NCBI GenBank assembly: GCA_023374025.1
Contig: SIJG01000043.1
Coordinates: forward strand, 1,066,683-1,130,682
DNA: 64,000 nt
Reading direction: 5' to 3'
From: Heterodera schachtii
Lineage: Eukaryota > Nematoda > Chromadorea > Rhabditida > Heteroderidae
Position 1 is the first letter of the stretch; each line of letters starts with the position of its first letter. Both the position numbers and the translations under genes were made by a program. Below are positions 10,235 to 22,017 of this stretch, piece after piece. Under the pieces are notes generated by a model. It was not told the DNA's origin. It was given only the letters and a program-made list of their open reading frames with translations, and did not search any database.

Positions 10235-10774
10235 TTCTTCTAATGGGCAATTGGCGGTAATTAATTGTTTTTTTTTTTTGTTTATTAAATAATTCCAATG
10301 ATTTTTTGGTGCCATCTTTGATTATTTATACTCATTTTGGCACCACAAACATTGCACTTTTACTACATGCTTTTGCACTTTGATTGATGATTTTTGTTTG
10401 TTTGTCTGTGCCACCAAATGATGCGTCGGCGGAGTGTGTGGCCAAAAGAAGAATAATTTTTGGAAAATTCTTAAAATGATTGATCAATGCGCAATTATGT
10501 TTGATCATATGCTCTTTTAAAAAATCATTTTATTTGGGTAATTATCTGAATTAAAACCATTAAAAAGTATTCTTAGGCTATGGATATTAAAGAAGAATCA
10601 CATTTATATGTCAAAGACAAACAAATCCATCAAAGTGCAAAAGCATGTAGTAAAAGTGCAATGTTTGTGGTGCCAAAATGAGTATAAATAGTCAAAGGAT
10701 GGCACCAAAAAATCATTGGAATTATTTAATAAACAAAAAAACAATTAATTACCGCCAATTGTCCATTAGAAGAA

Positions 10775-11360
10775 ATGTTCAGCTCTTCCAATTTCTCTGC
10801 TCTCTTTTTGGCCTCCTCCGTTTTGGCCGTGCTTATAATTGGCATTAAAATGGACGGACCGACGAAGGCAAAAGGCGCCGCCCCACCAAACGCCGCGGGG
10901 CCAATGGGACTTTTGGTGATTTTTTAATTGCATAATTAAATGAATCAAAATTCATTCAGCATTTATTGAATGGCCAAAAAGCGGCGGCCAATGAAAAGGG
11001 AAAAGCGCCCTCTGGCGAAAGTAAGCCAATTTTGGGGCAGAAGCCGAGCGGAGAACGGCAAAAGAGGAAGTTTTGGGGCACGCCGGCGGATACGTCGGAG
11101 GATGGGACCATCCCATTGACTCGACAGTGTAAGAACATAAATTTAATAAAAATGGTATACCAAAAATGGAAAATGTATTTTAAATTGAATAATTATTATT
11201 ATTTTTAAAAATTTAGAAAATTAAAATATTTATTTTGAATTTAATTGTCCTTTATTTTAGTGATTGGGCAAAGAGTCAGTGGAATGATGCCAATTGGCTC
11301 GCCGATGTTGTCAACAGAAACGGGTGGGAAAATACCGGCGCTCCTACCGGCGGACGATGA
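10775..11360 (+). pseudogene. Right-arm copy, palindrome 3, frameshifted
   Basis: Exon 1 (10775-10915) and exon 3 (11261-11360) match the family. Exon 2 (from 10960) lacks one base near 11067 (aggaag for agggacg), so the reading frame leaves the family protein after the KR site and enters the alternative open frame shared by all copies. Confidence 0.5.
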
Positions 11361-11519
11361 ATCAGTGAATTGTGCCGACCAAAGAACAAATGATGGCATT
11401 TTTGTTTGGGAATTTAATTCGACATTTCGGGGGACCAAAAACACTTTCCTTTTTAGTTTTCTTTGTATTAATAAATTAGAATTTCTCTTAATTGTTTACT
11501 GATCAATCGGTTTGAATAA

Positions 11520-12140
11520 AAAATATTTTTCATTTGATCCAAAATTCGTTAACAATTCGCATTTAAATTCCTAATTTTCCAGAAAACGTCTTATCGACCT
11601 TTGCTTTTTTTTACTTCTGGTGATGCATTGTTTTGGTGGGTTATACAGTAACAATACATTTTTATGAATATTTTAGAAATAAAATAATAAAATATTGCAA
11701 TGAATCAAAATTAAATACGGTAAGCGAAATGAAAACAATAAAACGATTATTGATATAAAAAATCATAAAATGTTCTTTACTTCGTCTCACCTTCATTCAG
11801 TTTTTCTGAATAATTTTATATGATTTTTTGGTATTTCTTCTTAATTACTCAATTAGAGATGTGCGAGAGTCTCAGAGTTCTTGTCGACCCGAAAATTTCA
11901 TCAGAAACCAAAAAATATTACAATAAAAAATTGGAAGAACTTTTGTTCGGCAAAAATGGAGACAATGAATGGGCCAACAGATATTTGATAAAATTTTTGT
12001 AATTATCCTATAAATTCTAAAAAAATAAATTTTTTTACCTAATTAGGAGGATTCACATGAAGCACCCTCTAAATTTAGGTAAATTATTAAAAGATAAATC
12101 CAATTTAAAATTTCCAATCCGAGAATTTCTCATTTTTTGG
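11520..12140. repeat. Segment duplicated at 20630-21560
   Basis: Direct-repeat similarity with 20630-21560, for example around 'aattactcaattagagatgt' (11843 and 21380). The copies have diverged by insertions and deletions. I see no gene in it. Confidence 0.75.
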
Positions 12141-12218
12141 TGAGGGAGTCTCAGTCCCTGGAGCCAGTTCTGATCAGTGTCAATTCTCGACAAAAAACCA
12201 TTTCCCGCACATCTCTAA
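11853..12218. mobile_element. TIR element (TTAGAGATGTGCG ends)
   Basis: The left end TTAGAGATGTGCG and right end CGCACATCTCTAA are inverted. The element has no coding capacity. Its right end runs into the last exon of the BTB-BACK-MATH gene and supplies that gene's final codons and stop. A 3'-truncated relative lies at about 21390-21565. Confidence 0.65.
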
Positions 12219-15200
12219 TTTTTGGTGGTAATTCATACATCGTCAAATCGGCACTCAAAGTCACCGTGTCCTCCTCCTTATTGTACCATCCATTGTTTGG
12301 GCTCATTAACGCCTGAGATTGAAAATGTAAAATATAATTTATATATTTAGAAAAAAAAAGAAATTACATTGGCCTTAAAATAAGCACAAAAAAAAGTGGG
12401 CCATTAAATTTTTGTGAAAAAATGCATATAAACATTCTTAAAAATTGATTATGAGATCGGAATTGTAGATGATGATTTTTTGCGGCCTTTAAAAGCCTTA
12501 GCTATGAATAGTTAATTAACCCGTTAATTTCAAAATGTTTGACACTTCTCGCATTAAAACACAAAAGATCAGTCGCCCGGTGGGACTCGAACCCACGGCC
12601 TTCTTATACCGTAGAATGCTCTAACCGACTAAGCTACGGGCGCCCCCTCTACAGGGGTTCTGCTATTTTTATCTCACTGTCTTCCACACTTTGCTTTCTT
12701 ATATCATCACAAATCCGCTATTCATCAACCTCATAGCTCGTAAATTGGGTGTAGCCAAAGCCATAGCCCAACCCGATCGGTTTTGGACAAAATTTGTGGT
12801 CCATTTTGATGACGAGGTCTGCTTTTCCTGCTTTTGTTGAAATAATACGCAACGTTGCCGAACAAGAACAGCTCCAATTTGACCCTAAATTCGTAGTTTT
12901 TGATGGGCCAAATCCAGAGAAATTAGGGCCACAAACACTATGTATGGACTTAAATTAAATGCCAAATATTGACCATTTAACTTTGTTTGAACAGATTTGA
13001 CCATTTTCAAAAATGTGTCAATTTTCAAACATACGATAAAATTTTCACTAATAGTTGGGTTTGACTTTTCGGTTTTTCTAAAAAAATTTCAAATTAATTT
13101 AAAAAGTGTTCCGGGCTTTTCGAGTTAGCCGATCACGATCCAGCTTCCATTATCGAACCGCGGATCCGTCATTTGGACAGACATTTAAAAATTGACTTTT
13201 AGAATTTTTAATTTTAAATTTTTTTTTTGACAATAAAATTTCGGCCTACCATAATCGTATGCGTTGCATTGGACGAAAAATCCCAAGTATTTGTTGCCTG
13301 ATTCTGTTTGATTTTGTGCCAAAATTGTCCACTGGAATCCACCAATGTACACGACACTACTGTATTTTCCTCTTAATTCCTTCTGTTTTGCAAATTCAGT
13401 GAATTTGTCAATTTTTAGCGTAAGTTTTCCCGCGGATTTGGCGGACCGTCGACGGATGGGAAACGCCAGAGGGTACGGTTCGGACAAAGCAGCGGACGAA
13501 TGGTACAGCAACACACTGACCAACTCGGCATTGGTCAAAACGCCGGACGAAACTGTTTTTGGTGGGAAAGAGTGAAAAATAAATGAAATTTGAAAAAATT
13601 TTTACAAGCGTCAAATATAAATTTAGAAAATTTAGTTTTTTTTAAATAATTTTTTTTTTATAATTTTTTTTTTTATTTATTATAATTTTTTTTTTATAAG
13701 TTTTTTTTTTTGATGATTTAGATTTTTTTTTTTGGTTATTTTTTTTTGTTACCTTTTATTAATTTATAATTTTTTTTTTATTAATCTGATTTTTTTTTTT
13801 TATTTTCAGGAACTATTAGGTTTTTTTTCTTTATGTATAATAGGTAGAGACCGTCTAAAAAGGCACCAAAAATTGCGAAAAAGGCACTAAAGGCATGAAA
13901 AGGCACGAAAATCCAGAAAAAGGCATGAAAAAAGGCATTAAAATTTTTTTATTGAGTATTTTTAGTGAGCAAAACACGTAAAACTTAACCAAAAAACTTA
14001 ATTTTTGAGAAAAAAAAAATGAAATTTTGGCGATCAATTTTTGAGAAAAATTTTTTAATTCTTAGGGGTGTATTTTCTAAAAAAAATTCAATTCTTAGGG
14101 GTGTAATTTCTGGAAAATTTTTCAAGTCATTTTTAGGGGTGTATTTTCCCGATTTTATTGCATTTTTATGGAATTTTTCGGGAAAAAACGCCAAAAAAGG
14201 CACCAAAACGGCAAAATGCCAAAAAAGGCAAAAAAATGCATAATAAAAGTCAACGTAGAAGCCTCAAACCAAGTGGAAAATGCGTTATTTATGCTCAATA
14301 TATCGAAACTGTGCGCAGAAAAAAAAGGCATATGCCTCAAAAGTCGGTCTCTAATAATAGGGAAAAAAAATTTCGTTACTCAATCAAATTTTCAAGAAAT
14401 GAAAGAATCAACAAATTAAATTTTAAAAAAAAGTCTTAGGGAAATTTTCAAAATAAAAAATCAATTTTCTTTATAAATTTTGGGGAGGGAGATTTACATA
14501 TAAGGACGATTAGATAATAAAAAGATGCCAAATGTTTTTTTAATTAATGGCCCACCAATATTTGCCAGACAATCCTTGCGAATGATCGGAAAACGAATCT
14601 TGTAAAGTGCCGTGCCAAGCATTTCGCGTCGATTCTCCCCAGAACATTTTTTGCCATTTTGGGTGCATTGCTCGTCCGCCCAGCGTATTGCCTAATATGT
14701 ATAAAAAGCAAAATTTTACATTTTTCCAAAATGCCAAAAAACATTTACGGCATTCCAAATGGCAATTTCTTCGCTGACAATCAACTGAACACGGCCTAGA
14801 ATTTCGCATAATAATTTCTGGTCAATTTGTAAAAATGTCTCTGATTTGATCAAGGTGTCCGCATTCCGATCAATGTAAGCCAAACAACAGCCAGCAAAAT
14901 CATGAAAATGAGGGAAAAATTTGAAAAATAAAATTAAATTTTGTTTTTTTATTTTGTACTTTTTCGGCCAGAAGACGAGCCTTGGCAAAAGCGATAAACA
15001 CATTTTGCAACTCCGAAATAGGAATGCCAACACATGCTTTGACCAATGTTGGCAAATTGTATTTCTTAGCTAAAATAAAAAATTATTTTTACTTTTTTAC
15101 ATCATTCTATTGTAAATCTTAACTAGGAAATTTGCGTGTCGCGACATTTGTGCCTTTGTACAAAATCGGGTTCAAAATTAAGTTTTTTCAAACCCTGATC

Positions 15201-16870
15201 GCCTAAACAGCCTTAAATAAGCGATTGAAAATGATTGTATCCGATCATTTTCAATGGATTTTTGAAAAATAAAATTTTCAAATAACAGAATTAATGCTCC
15301 TAATAAACGAGAATATTGTGTTTTCTTAATTTTAATGCTGTTTAGGCTATCAGAGCTTGCAAAAATTCAACTTTGAATCCGATTTTGGAAATAAACGCAA
15401 ATGTCGGAATTTCAATGAATACCGAAAATATATTCTAATAACCCTTAAAAATTTGCAATATTGGTGGTTTTAACATCCAAGCATTTATCAAAGAGTCAGC
15501 TGAGTTTTTGATTATTTTTCAAAAATTGTTTGATTTTTTAAGTCACTAAAAAACAAAGAATTCTATGTATAAAAAATCGGAACTTTAATATTGTATAATC
15601 AGCTCCATCCCTGTCGTAAATCATAAAATACTAAAACTTATTTATTTATTTATTTTTCTTTTTACCGGCATAAAGCACATCGATGGCATTGTTTCCGTTC
15701 ACTGCGCTCAAATTGTCCGTATAAATAAAGCTCAACATCGTTTTAAACGCTTCAATGTCCACGTCCGGGATTTCAATAGGGTTTTCATTCCCTTCTGACA
15801 ATATGAAAAATTTATTTCTTTTAAATAAAATTATTATAAAATTATTTTTTCAACTTTTTTGTTCGTCAAATCGAAACATTGCGTCGAACACATCGGACGA
15901 AACTCTCAAAATCGATTTATGCGCTGGCAAAAGCTTTAAAATAATTATACTAATTAAAACGAAATACATTATTTATTGCATTAAAATTAGAGACCGGGAA
16001 TTTCAAATTTGCGGATCCCGCTGCGGGATTGGATCTCAAAATTTTTTACGGGACCGATTCCCGCGGGATTACCCCGCATTTTACAAAAAATGCGGGATTA
16101 CGAAATGGGATCCCGCAAAATCCCGCGGGTCTATAAAAATTTGTTTAATTTGAAAATTCGGTACTTCCGGGTTATGCTGCCCCCCCCCCCTCAAAAAATT
16201 CCAAATTCGTAATTTGGGGTTTCCAAGGTCGCTAATCACGAATATGATATTTATTTTAGCATCTGATGACTTTTAATCATAGATTTGACAAAATATCTAT
16301 GATTTTAGAAAAATATTTAAAATTCAATTAAATCATGAAATGAGTCAGACAGGTGGCATAAAGGCAGCGATATTGCGAAAAATCTCGTAAAATTCAGATA
16401 TTTTGTCAACTCTATGATTAAAAGTCATCAGATGCTAAAATAAATATCATATTCGTGATCAGCGACGTTGGAAACCCCAAATTACGAATTTTGGAATTTT
16501 TTTTTGGGGGGGCAGCATAACCCGGAAGTTACCGAAAATTCCTTATAAATTTATTTTTTAGAAAAAAATAAATAAGTTTAAATTTCTGGAAACAATTTTC
16601 TGTTGTAAATTAGAAGTGGATTTTTTCCGCATTTTTTGGCAATTGCGCGATTAATCCACAAATCCGATCCGGCAAAAATTTAAATCCCGACCATCTAATC
16701 ATCTAATTCGGTTTTTTTCGACTTGACTTTTCCGACTTATTTATAAAATTTTCAGTATCCCAACTCGCCTCTTTCTCATCGTCCTGCCCAACCAAAAAGT
16801 GAACGTCCGCATCAACACCCGTGCACAACAAACGCTTCATCCGAACCGCCAAAGTGTCGGCGTCCGACAT
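12151..16870 (-). CDS. BTB-BACK-MATH domain protein
   Basis: Nine exons on the minus strand: 16870-16769, 15933-15855, 15794-15666, 15069-14960, 14901-14749, 14691-14556, 13552-13250, 12884-12730, 12312-12151; 1329 nt, 442 residues. The N-terminal BTB domain shows ADVHFLVG, LLPAHKSIL and SSDVFDAMF; the BACK domain shows AIRWADEQC and LGTALYKIRFP; the C-terminal MATH domain shows LKIDKFTEF, WSCSCSATLRI and LYELPP-like residues. Such proteins usually act as substrate adaptors for cullin-3 ubiquitin ligases, and the family is large in cyst nematodes. The first intron appears to be GC-AG (AG|GCGAGT). Two oddities: the intron between exons 4 and 5 has no AG at the expected acceptor (it reads CAT), and the last codons come from a TIR element. 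It could therefore be a recent pseudogene. Confidence 0.82.
12572..12643 (-). tRNA. tRNA-like sequence in an intron, anticodon unclear
   Basis: The minus strand has a good D arm (GCTTAGTCGGTTAGAGC), a good T arm (GTGGGTTCGAGTCCCAC, with B box GGTTCGAGTCC) and a 6-bp acceptor (CGCCCG with CGGGCG). The anticodon arm folds only as 4 bp (TTCT/AGAA) with an 8-nt loop ACGGTATA, or with mismatches, so no anticodon can be assigned. It is probably a decayed tRNA. It lies in the last intron of the BTB-BACK-MATH gene, same strand. Confidence 0.5.
13846..14352. mobile_element. MULE-like TIR element (AGAGACCG ends)
   Basis: Starts AGAGACCG and ends CGGTCTCT; flanked by similar 10-mers tataataggt and aataataggg (8 of 10 match), the length expected for Mutator-like elements. 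The interior is rich in 'aaaaaaggca' words. It lies in an intron of the BTB-BACK-MATH gene. A homopolymer-T tract at 13625-13800 adjoins it. Confidence 0.65.
16160..16533. mobile_element. Snap-back TIR element in first intron
   Basis: Long inverted arms (about 170 bp each) starting GGTACTTCCGGGTTATG and ending in its complement, flanked by the 8-bp duplication gaaaattc (16152-16159 and 16534-16541). No coding capacity. The ends resemble those of the element at 63272-63809. Confidence 0.85.
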
Positions 16871-18176
16871 TTTGAAATATGTACTTACAGTATACTTTAA
16901 AAAAGTTAAGTCAATTTTTATTTAAATACTGTATAATAAAATTAATTTATTTTATTTTTTGAAAATTTAATATGTGATAATACTAGTGAGCTGAGTTCCC
17001 ATTTTAAGCGTTAAATTAATATTTTTTTAGGAATTTCAAAAATAAAAACAATAAAAACGACGAAATCATTTTTGAGAAGAAAAAAAAACCAAATTTTTGA
17101 ATTAAAATCTGTGTACAATTAAACAGGAAACATTTTGGCTTTTATTTTTGCCAAAAGTGAAAGATTTAATGATTTAATCACAACAAAAGGGAACTTTGGA
17201 AAATGCATATGTTAATGGAAGGGTAACAATTAGCGAAAGTCAATTGCAATCAATAAAATATAATCTGTTGATGGGGGGCAATTATTGGATGTACGAAATT
17301 TTGTGTCCTTTTCGCTTAAGTCCTATTTTTAGGTGAATTTGAATTTCGGATTCGTTTTGATCCGTCAAAATATTTTCATTAGCTTTTTACATTATCGTTT
17401 AAAATTAAAAAAAAATGGAAAAAACTTATAAATTTTAAGCATAATCTCCATGCTAAAAGACTTTGAAAAGTTATTTGCTGGAAAATGAGGTGATCATGAA
17501 TTTGAATTTGATTTCGAAAAATCAATGTTTTTGTCTATGATTTTTTCATTAAGTACCATAAAAAAAATAAGCTGCAGTCAAGCGGACTCGAACCCCAGCT
17601 TCCGTCTCATATGACCTCTAACGGCAAATAATTAAATTAAATTTCAAAAAATTGTAAAAATTTAAAAACTTGACTTCTCCAGACATTCAATAGATCATTC
17701 GAAAGCTTTTTTTAAGCTCTACAACATCTGCATGTGAGTTTTTTACGCCAGACTAATTTTCTTGAAATTTTGTAGAACATCATGTACTTTAAACAAATCA
17801 TGATTATGCAAAATCAGAGCTCAGATTCGTGACCAGCGCATTTTTCTACCCTAGAAAAAATTCTTCTTAAATTTTACATTTTATTTTACGCAGAAACCAC
17901 AAAACTGACCATTGCCCGCTTTTTCTTCTAAAATTTATGCAAATTTCTTAAAATTTTGTAAATGTTTAAAAAAGAAATTACAAATTTTTCCAAAATTCAT
18001 CCACCATTTATATACCGACTCACAAATTATGTACAATCAAAGATATTTGGAATATATTACAGACAAATCGGATCAGATGGAAATGGTGGACATAATAAAG
18101 GACAATTAGTGATCGATTAATGTCTTCCGATTAAATCCATCCGCCGCTTTTGGCCAGCGATTCGCTCTCTGTGCTG
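16871..18176. other. Non-coding, with a tRNA-like repeat
   Basis: No gene seen. About 17470-17870 belongs to the repeat family found at 36829-37803 and 52948-53510. It holds a tRNA 3'-half-like block (minus strand; B-box-like GGTTCGAGTCC near 17590) followed by the common phrase 'gattcgtgaccagcgcattt'. Confidence 0.55.
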
Positions 18177-18310
18177 TCACATCTGTTGCTGCTTCTGCTG
18201 ATCATTTTGCTGCCTGAAAATAGGAAACAAACAATTATTTTTGATCAAAACCCATAATTTTTCTTTACCCATCGGTGCCCTCCGCGTGCCGCCCATTGTC
18301 CGTCGCCGTT
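18177..18310 (-). pseudogene. 3' fragment of the ankyrin-repeat gene
   Basis: The last exon (18213-18177, 37 nt) has the same length, acceptor phase and Gln-rich ending (QQNDQQKQQQM) as the last exon of the ankyrin gene at 43415-44940, and a donor GATGG|GTAAAG precedes it at 18268. Upstream of about 18310 the similarity stops. It looks like a duplicated terminal fragment. Confidence 0.65.
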
Positions 18311-18820
18311 GTACAAAAAAGCTAAAAATTGCACAAAACGCCAAAATAATATATTTGCACACAATTCAAATAAAACTGATCACTGCCTTTTCGTGTTGTT
18401 TATTTTGATCAGTCATAACGCGCGTAATTTCCAACTAAACTGAACGAAATTGATATCTAAAAAAAGATTTTAGAAAGAAGAATCTTTTTCTAAGCGAATG
18501 CTGAGTAATTTGATGCAGAAGAGAAAAGTTATGAGAATTTCAAATTTCATTACGTTATAACTCAAGTCCTAAATTGCTAAAATTACCTATTTTCATTTTG
18601 CGAATTTGGTGTTTTTTCTTGTGTTAGAGACATGAAAATTGTACTCAAAAATGAGAGGAAAAAGAAAAATGTAAATTTTCTTTACAACATAATTAAAAAC
18701 GAGCGTTAAATTTTTTTTTTTTTCTCTATCGAAATGCAAAATTTGATGCAGCTTGTCCGATATGCACTAAAATTTCGATAAATTTCTAAATTAATATTCT
18801 GATGGACAGTACTTCAAGCT

Positions 18821-19690
18821 AGAGATCGGAATTTTGAGAAAATACGGATAAGGGTAAGGGTTACGGGCCTGACATCTATACGGGTTACGGGCTTACGGGC
18901 TAAAAACCCTTAACCCGTAAAAACCCGTATCCAGAAAAAATACGGGCCCGTATACGGGTAAGGGTTTTTTTTCTTTTTGATAAAAATAGGTTTAATAAAT
19001 ACAATTTTGAATATTTAAACCTAAAAGGCATTATAATAATTTTTATTATAAATTTTAAGCAACAAAATTCAAAAAACACAACAATTGGCATCCGGTGGTG
19101 GCCGTTGGGCGCCTCCGGGAAATTTTTTAAAATTTGAATGCAATTTGTTAATAGATTTAATAGAAAAATTGACCAAATTTGCGATTTTTAACTGATTTCC
19201 TGACAGTTTTTCATTAAAATGATTTATAATTTTGAAGAATTTACAAATCCAATTCGTAAAAAAAAAATTAAGAAAAATAAAAAAGAATTTCATAAAAAAT
19301 TTAAACGAAATGCTATTCAATAACTAAAAATTTTTTGGTACAGAAATAATTGATTTCTTTTCAAATTACATAAATTTTCCAATATTTACCAATGCTTTTT
19401 TGATTTTCACCGAAAATTTTACGAAATTGACCGCCCAATTTCAAAGTTTTGGCGAATTGACTGCACAAAATTTAAAAATTTACTCCTTTCACCTTAAAAA
19501 GCGTAAGAAAATTAACCCGTAAAACCCGTACCGTAATTATACGGGTAAGGGTTACGGGTTTGACATCGATACGGGTTACGGGCTAAAACCCGTAAAACCC
19601 TTAACCCGTAAAAACCCGTATCGGCCGAAAAAAATACGGGTTACGGGCCCGTAAAAACCCGTATACGGGTCCGGCCCGTATCCGATCTCT
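18821..19690. mobile_element. MULE-like TIR element with 'acgggt' subrepeats
   Basis: The ends are AGAGATCGGA and TCCGATCTCT, flanked by a perfect 10-bp duplication acttcaagct (18811-18820 and 19691-19700), which fits a Mutator-like element. Both subterminal parts are packed with variants of 'acgggttacgggc' and its complement, so the single strand can fold strongly. No transposase seen. Confidence 0.85.
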
Positions 19691-19700
19691 ACTTCAAGCT

Positions 19701-20629
19701 ATTGATGATACCAAGAATAATTAATTGATTGAATTTAAGCCAAGTTATATAAATTTATATGTCATACATTTTTTTGTTTTCCTACCCCTTGTCGGGTTTA
19801 AGAAACGCCCATAGTGGCGGAATTTAAGGAACGACCCAGCACGATCCGTATGGATGCCTAATCCGTAGTCCTGGTCCGAGTCCGTATTTTCGAAAAATGC
19901 CGATAATGAAAATTTGAAAGACATAACTTTTTTGTAAAAATTCAAATCGCTTAGTTTTTGCTTAGAAAAAGATTGTCTTTTTCAAAACTTTTTTTGGATA
20001 TCAAATTTGTTCAGTTTAGTTAGAAATGAAGCGAGTTATCATTGTATCATCAAAAAATGATCATTCTGTACAGAAACGAAAATAAAAGTGAATTTTGAAA
20101 ATTTCGAGTTTTCAACTTTTTGTTTGAATTCGGGTCAGGGATTCGAAAATGGTCAAAATTAATGTCAGATTCGTGATCAGCGATCCTGAAAACCCGTCGT
20201 AAACATGTTTCCACACTTTTTAGAATCAAAAAATTTTTCTTCCAAAAAAGGGGGGGGGCACCATCGATAGTATTACCAAACAATGTTTGTCAAGAGAAAA
20301 ATGTTGATTTGCCTTTATCTACTTGTGACTTGTGCGGATAAAACAAAAATTAGTGATTTATTTGAGATTAAAACTAGCTTATAAATATTTATTTTATTAG
20401 TGTATTATTAACATTAAAATAACTAAATTTCATTTATAAAATTTAAAGTTTTAGGAATTTCCATTCCCTCCACAAAATCTAATCTTCATAAGCTGATTAA
20501 TTGGTTAATTAATTAATCCAAGGGCAGTTCTTGACTTTGTCATGGGACATGACTGGTCCCCTCCCAATATTTGGCTAAATTTTGCTGTTACTCTTCTGTT
20601 GCTTTTTGGATGCTTAATGAAGTCATTCG
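19701..20629. other. No gene seen
   Basis: AT-rich sequence with dispersed-repeat phrases ('tcgtgatcagcgatcctgaa' near 20172) that recur in other repeat elements here. Confidence 0.5.
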
Positions 20630-22017
20630 TTGACCCAAAATTCGTAAACAAATCGCATTAAATTCCTAATTTTCCTGACAACGCCTATCGGCCATCCTTT
20701 TTTTTTACTTCTGCTGGTAATGCATTGTTTTGTTGGGTTATACCGTAATAGCGTGACCATAGCATGCATCCAGCAGCATGGTTTGTCTCATGACTGTCGG
20801 CCGTGCCACAAATATTTCGGCATTTACACCAGTAGGAAAGAAAAAAAATAACATTTTTATGAATATCTTATAAATAAAATAATAAAAGTATTCCAATGAA
20901 TCAAAATTAAAACAATGATTTGTGATTGTGAATTATTTTGCTGAAAGATTTAAATAAGCTTTTTCGTTTAACCATCAATGAAATTAATCAGAAAAGAATT
21001 CAATGGAAATGCTCAAAAGTTTGTGAAAAGTGGCAGGCAATTAGCGATCAAATTGCGTTTTTTCTGATTTTTCACTTAATTTTTTTAATGGATTTCATTG
21101 GCAAACAAAAAAAGGATAAGAAAGTTAAACAAGCAATTTGAAGCCCAAATAGGGGTGGGAGAAGAATTTTCTAAATATTTTTATAAATTGCCAACCAATT
21201 TTTAGCAAATCCCGTCAGGAAAGATTTCTATGAAAAATGCTTCCAATTTTTAAAGTATAAGCCAAATGAAAACAATAAAACGCTTATTGAATAAAAAATG
21301 ATAAAAAATATTCGTTACTTCGTCTCATCTTCATTCAGTTTTTCTGAATAATTTTATGTAATTTTTAATGTTTCTTCTTAATTACTCAATTAGAGATGTG
21401 CGAGAGGTAATTGAGTTAGGGAACGAGGTACCACAAGTCCTTTAATTCCTATAAATTCCTAAAAAATGTAAAAGCACCCTCTAAATTTAGGTAAAAGATT
21501 AAAAGATAAATCCAATTTCAATCCGAGAAATTTCTCATTTTTTGGTGAGGGAGTCTCAGTCCCTGTTTATTTGTTTATTTGTCAATAAAGAAAAAGTCCA
21601 CAAAAGGGAAAATCCGCTTACATTGAAGACAAAACATTAATTAAAATGTCCTCAAGAAAGCGCAAAACAATTAAAACGAGATCGCCGCCAAAAAATAAAA
21701 TATAATGTGAGATCAATAAAAATAAAAATAATGACCAAATCACTTTTTGTTTTAATGAATTAATAATTCGACTTTTATTTTTCCGGTCAATCTTACAGAA
21801 ATGAAATAGTTTTAATTTTATTTTTAAATTGATTTAATGAGTTTATTTCAATAAGCTTTTTATCGAGTTGGTTCCAAATTTTTTTCGCCCTGCAAAAGGT
21901 ATAAATTTTTTGCCTAATTTATATTTCGAGTTAAGTCTATAAAAGGGAATGTTAAAGCGTTTAGAAGGTTTAAATAGAAATGAATTTTTATTTGAAAATT
22001 TCAGGGGGGCGAAGCGG
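20630..22017. repeat. Diverged duplicate of 11520-12140, then AT-rich DNA
   Basis: About 20630-21560 matches 11520-12140 in the same orientation, including the truncated TTAGAGATGTGCG element from about 21390. From 21565 to 22017 there is AT-rich DNA without a recognisable gene. Confidence 0.7.

Larger units (their letters stand above)
9460..11515. repeat. Palindrome copy 3 (divergent gene pair)
   Basis: Third copy with arms of the same length and a spacer (about 10370-10640) in the orientation of copy 1. Both coding units carry single-base deletions relative to the consensus. The array ends at about 11515, after which unrelated DNA starts. Confidence 0.88.

Noticed and set aside
12572..12643. 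Functional tRNA with anticodon TAT or GTA
   Set aside because: D, T and acceptor arms are good, but the anticodon arm cannot form five pairs with a seven-base loop, so I kept it only as tRNA-like.
14158..14439. Overlapping Lys-rich frames at 14.0-14.4 kb
   Set aside because: They lie within the AGAGACCG-ended element and come from its 'aaaggca' repeats; no conserved motif.
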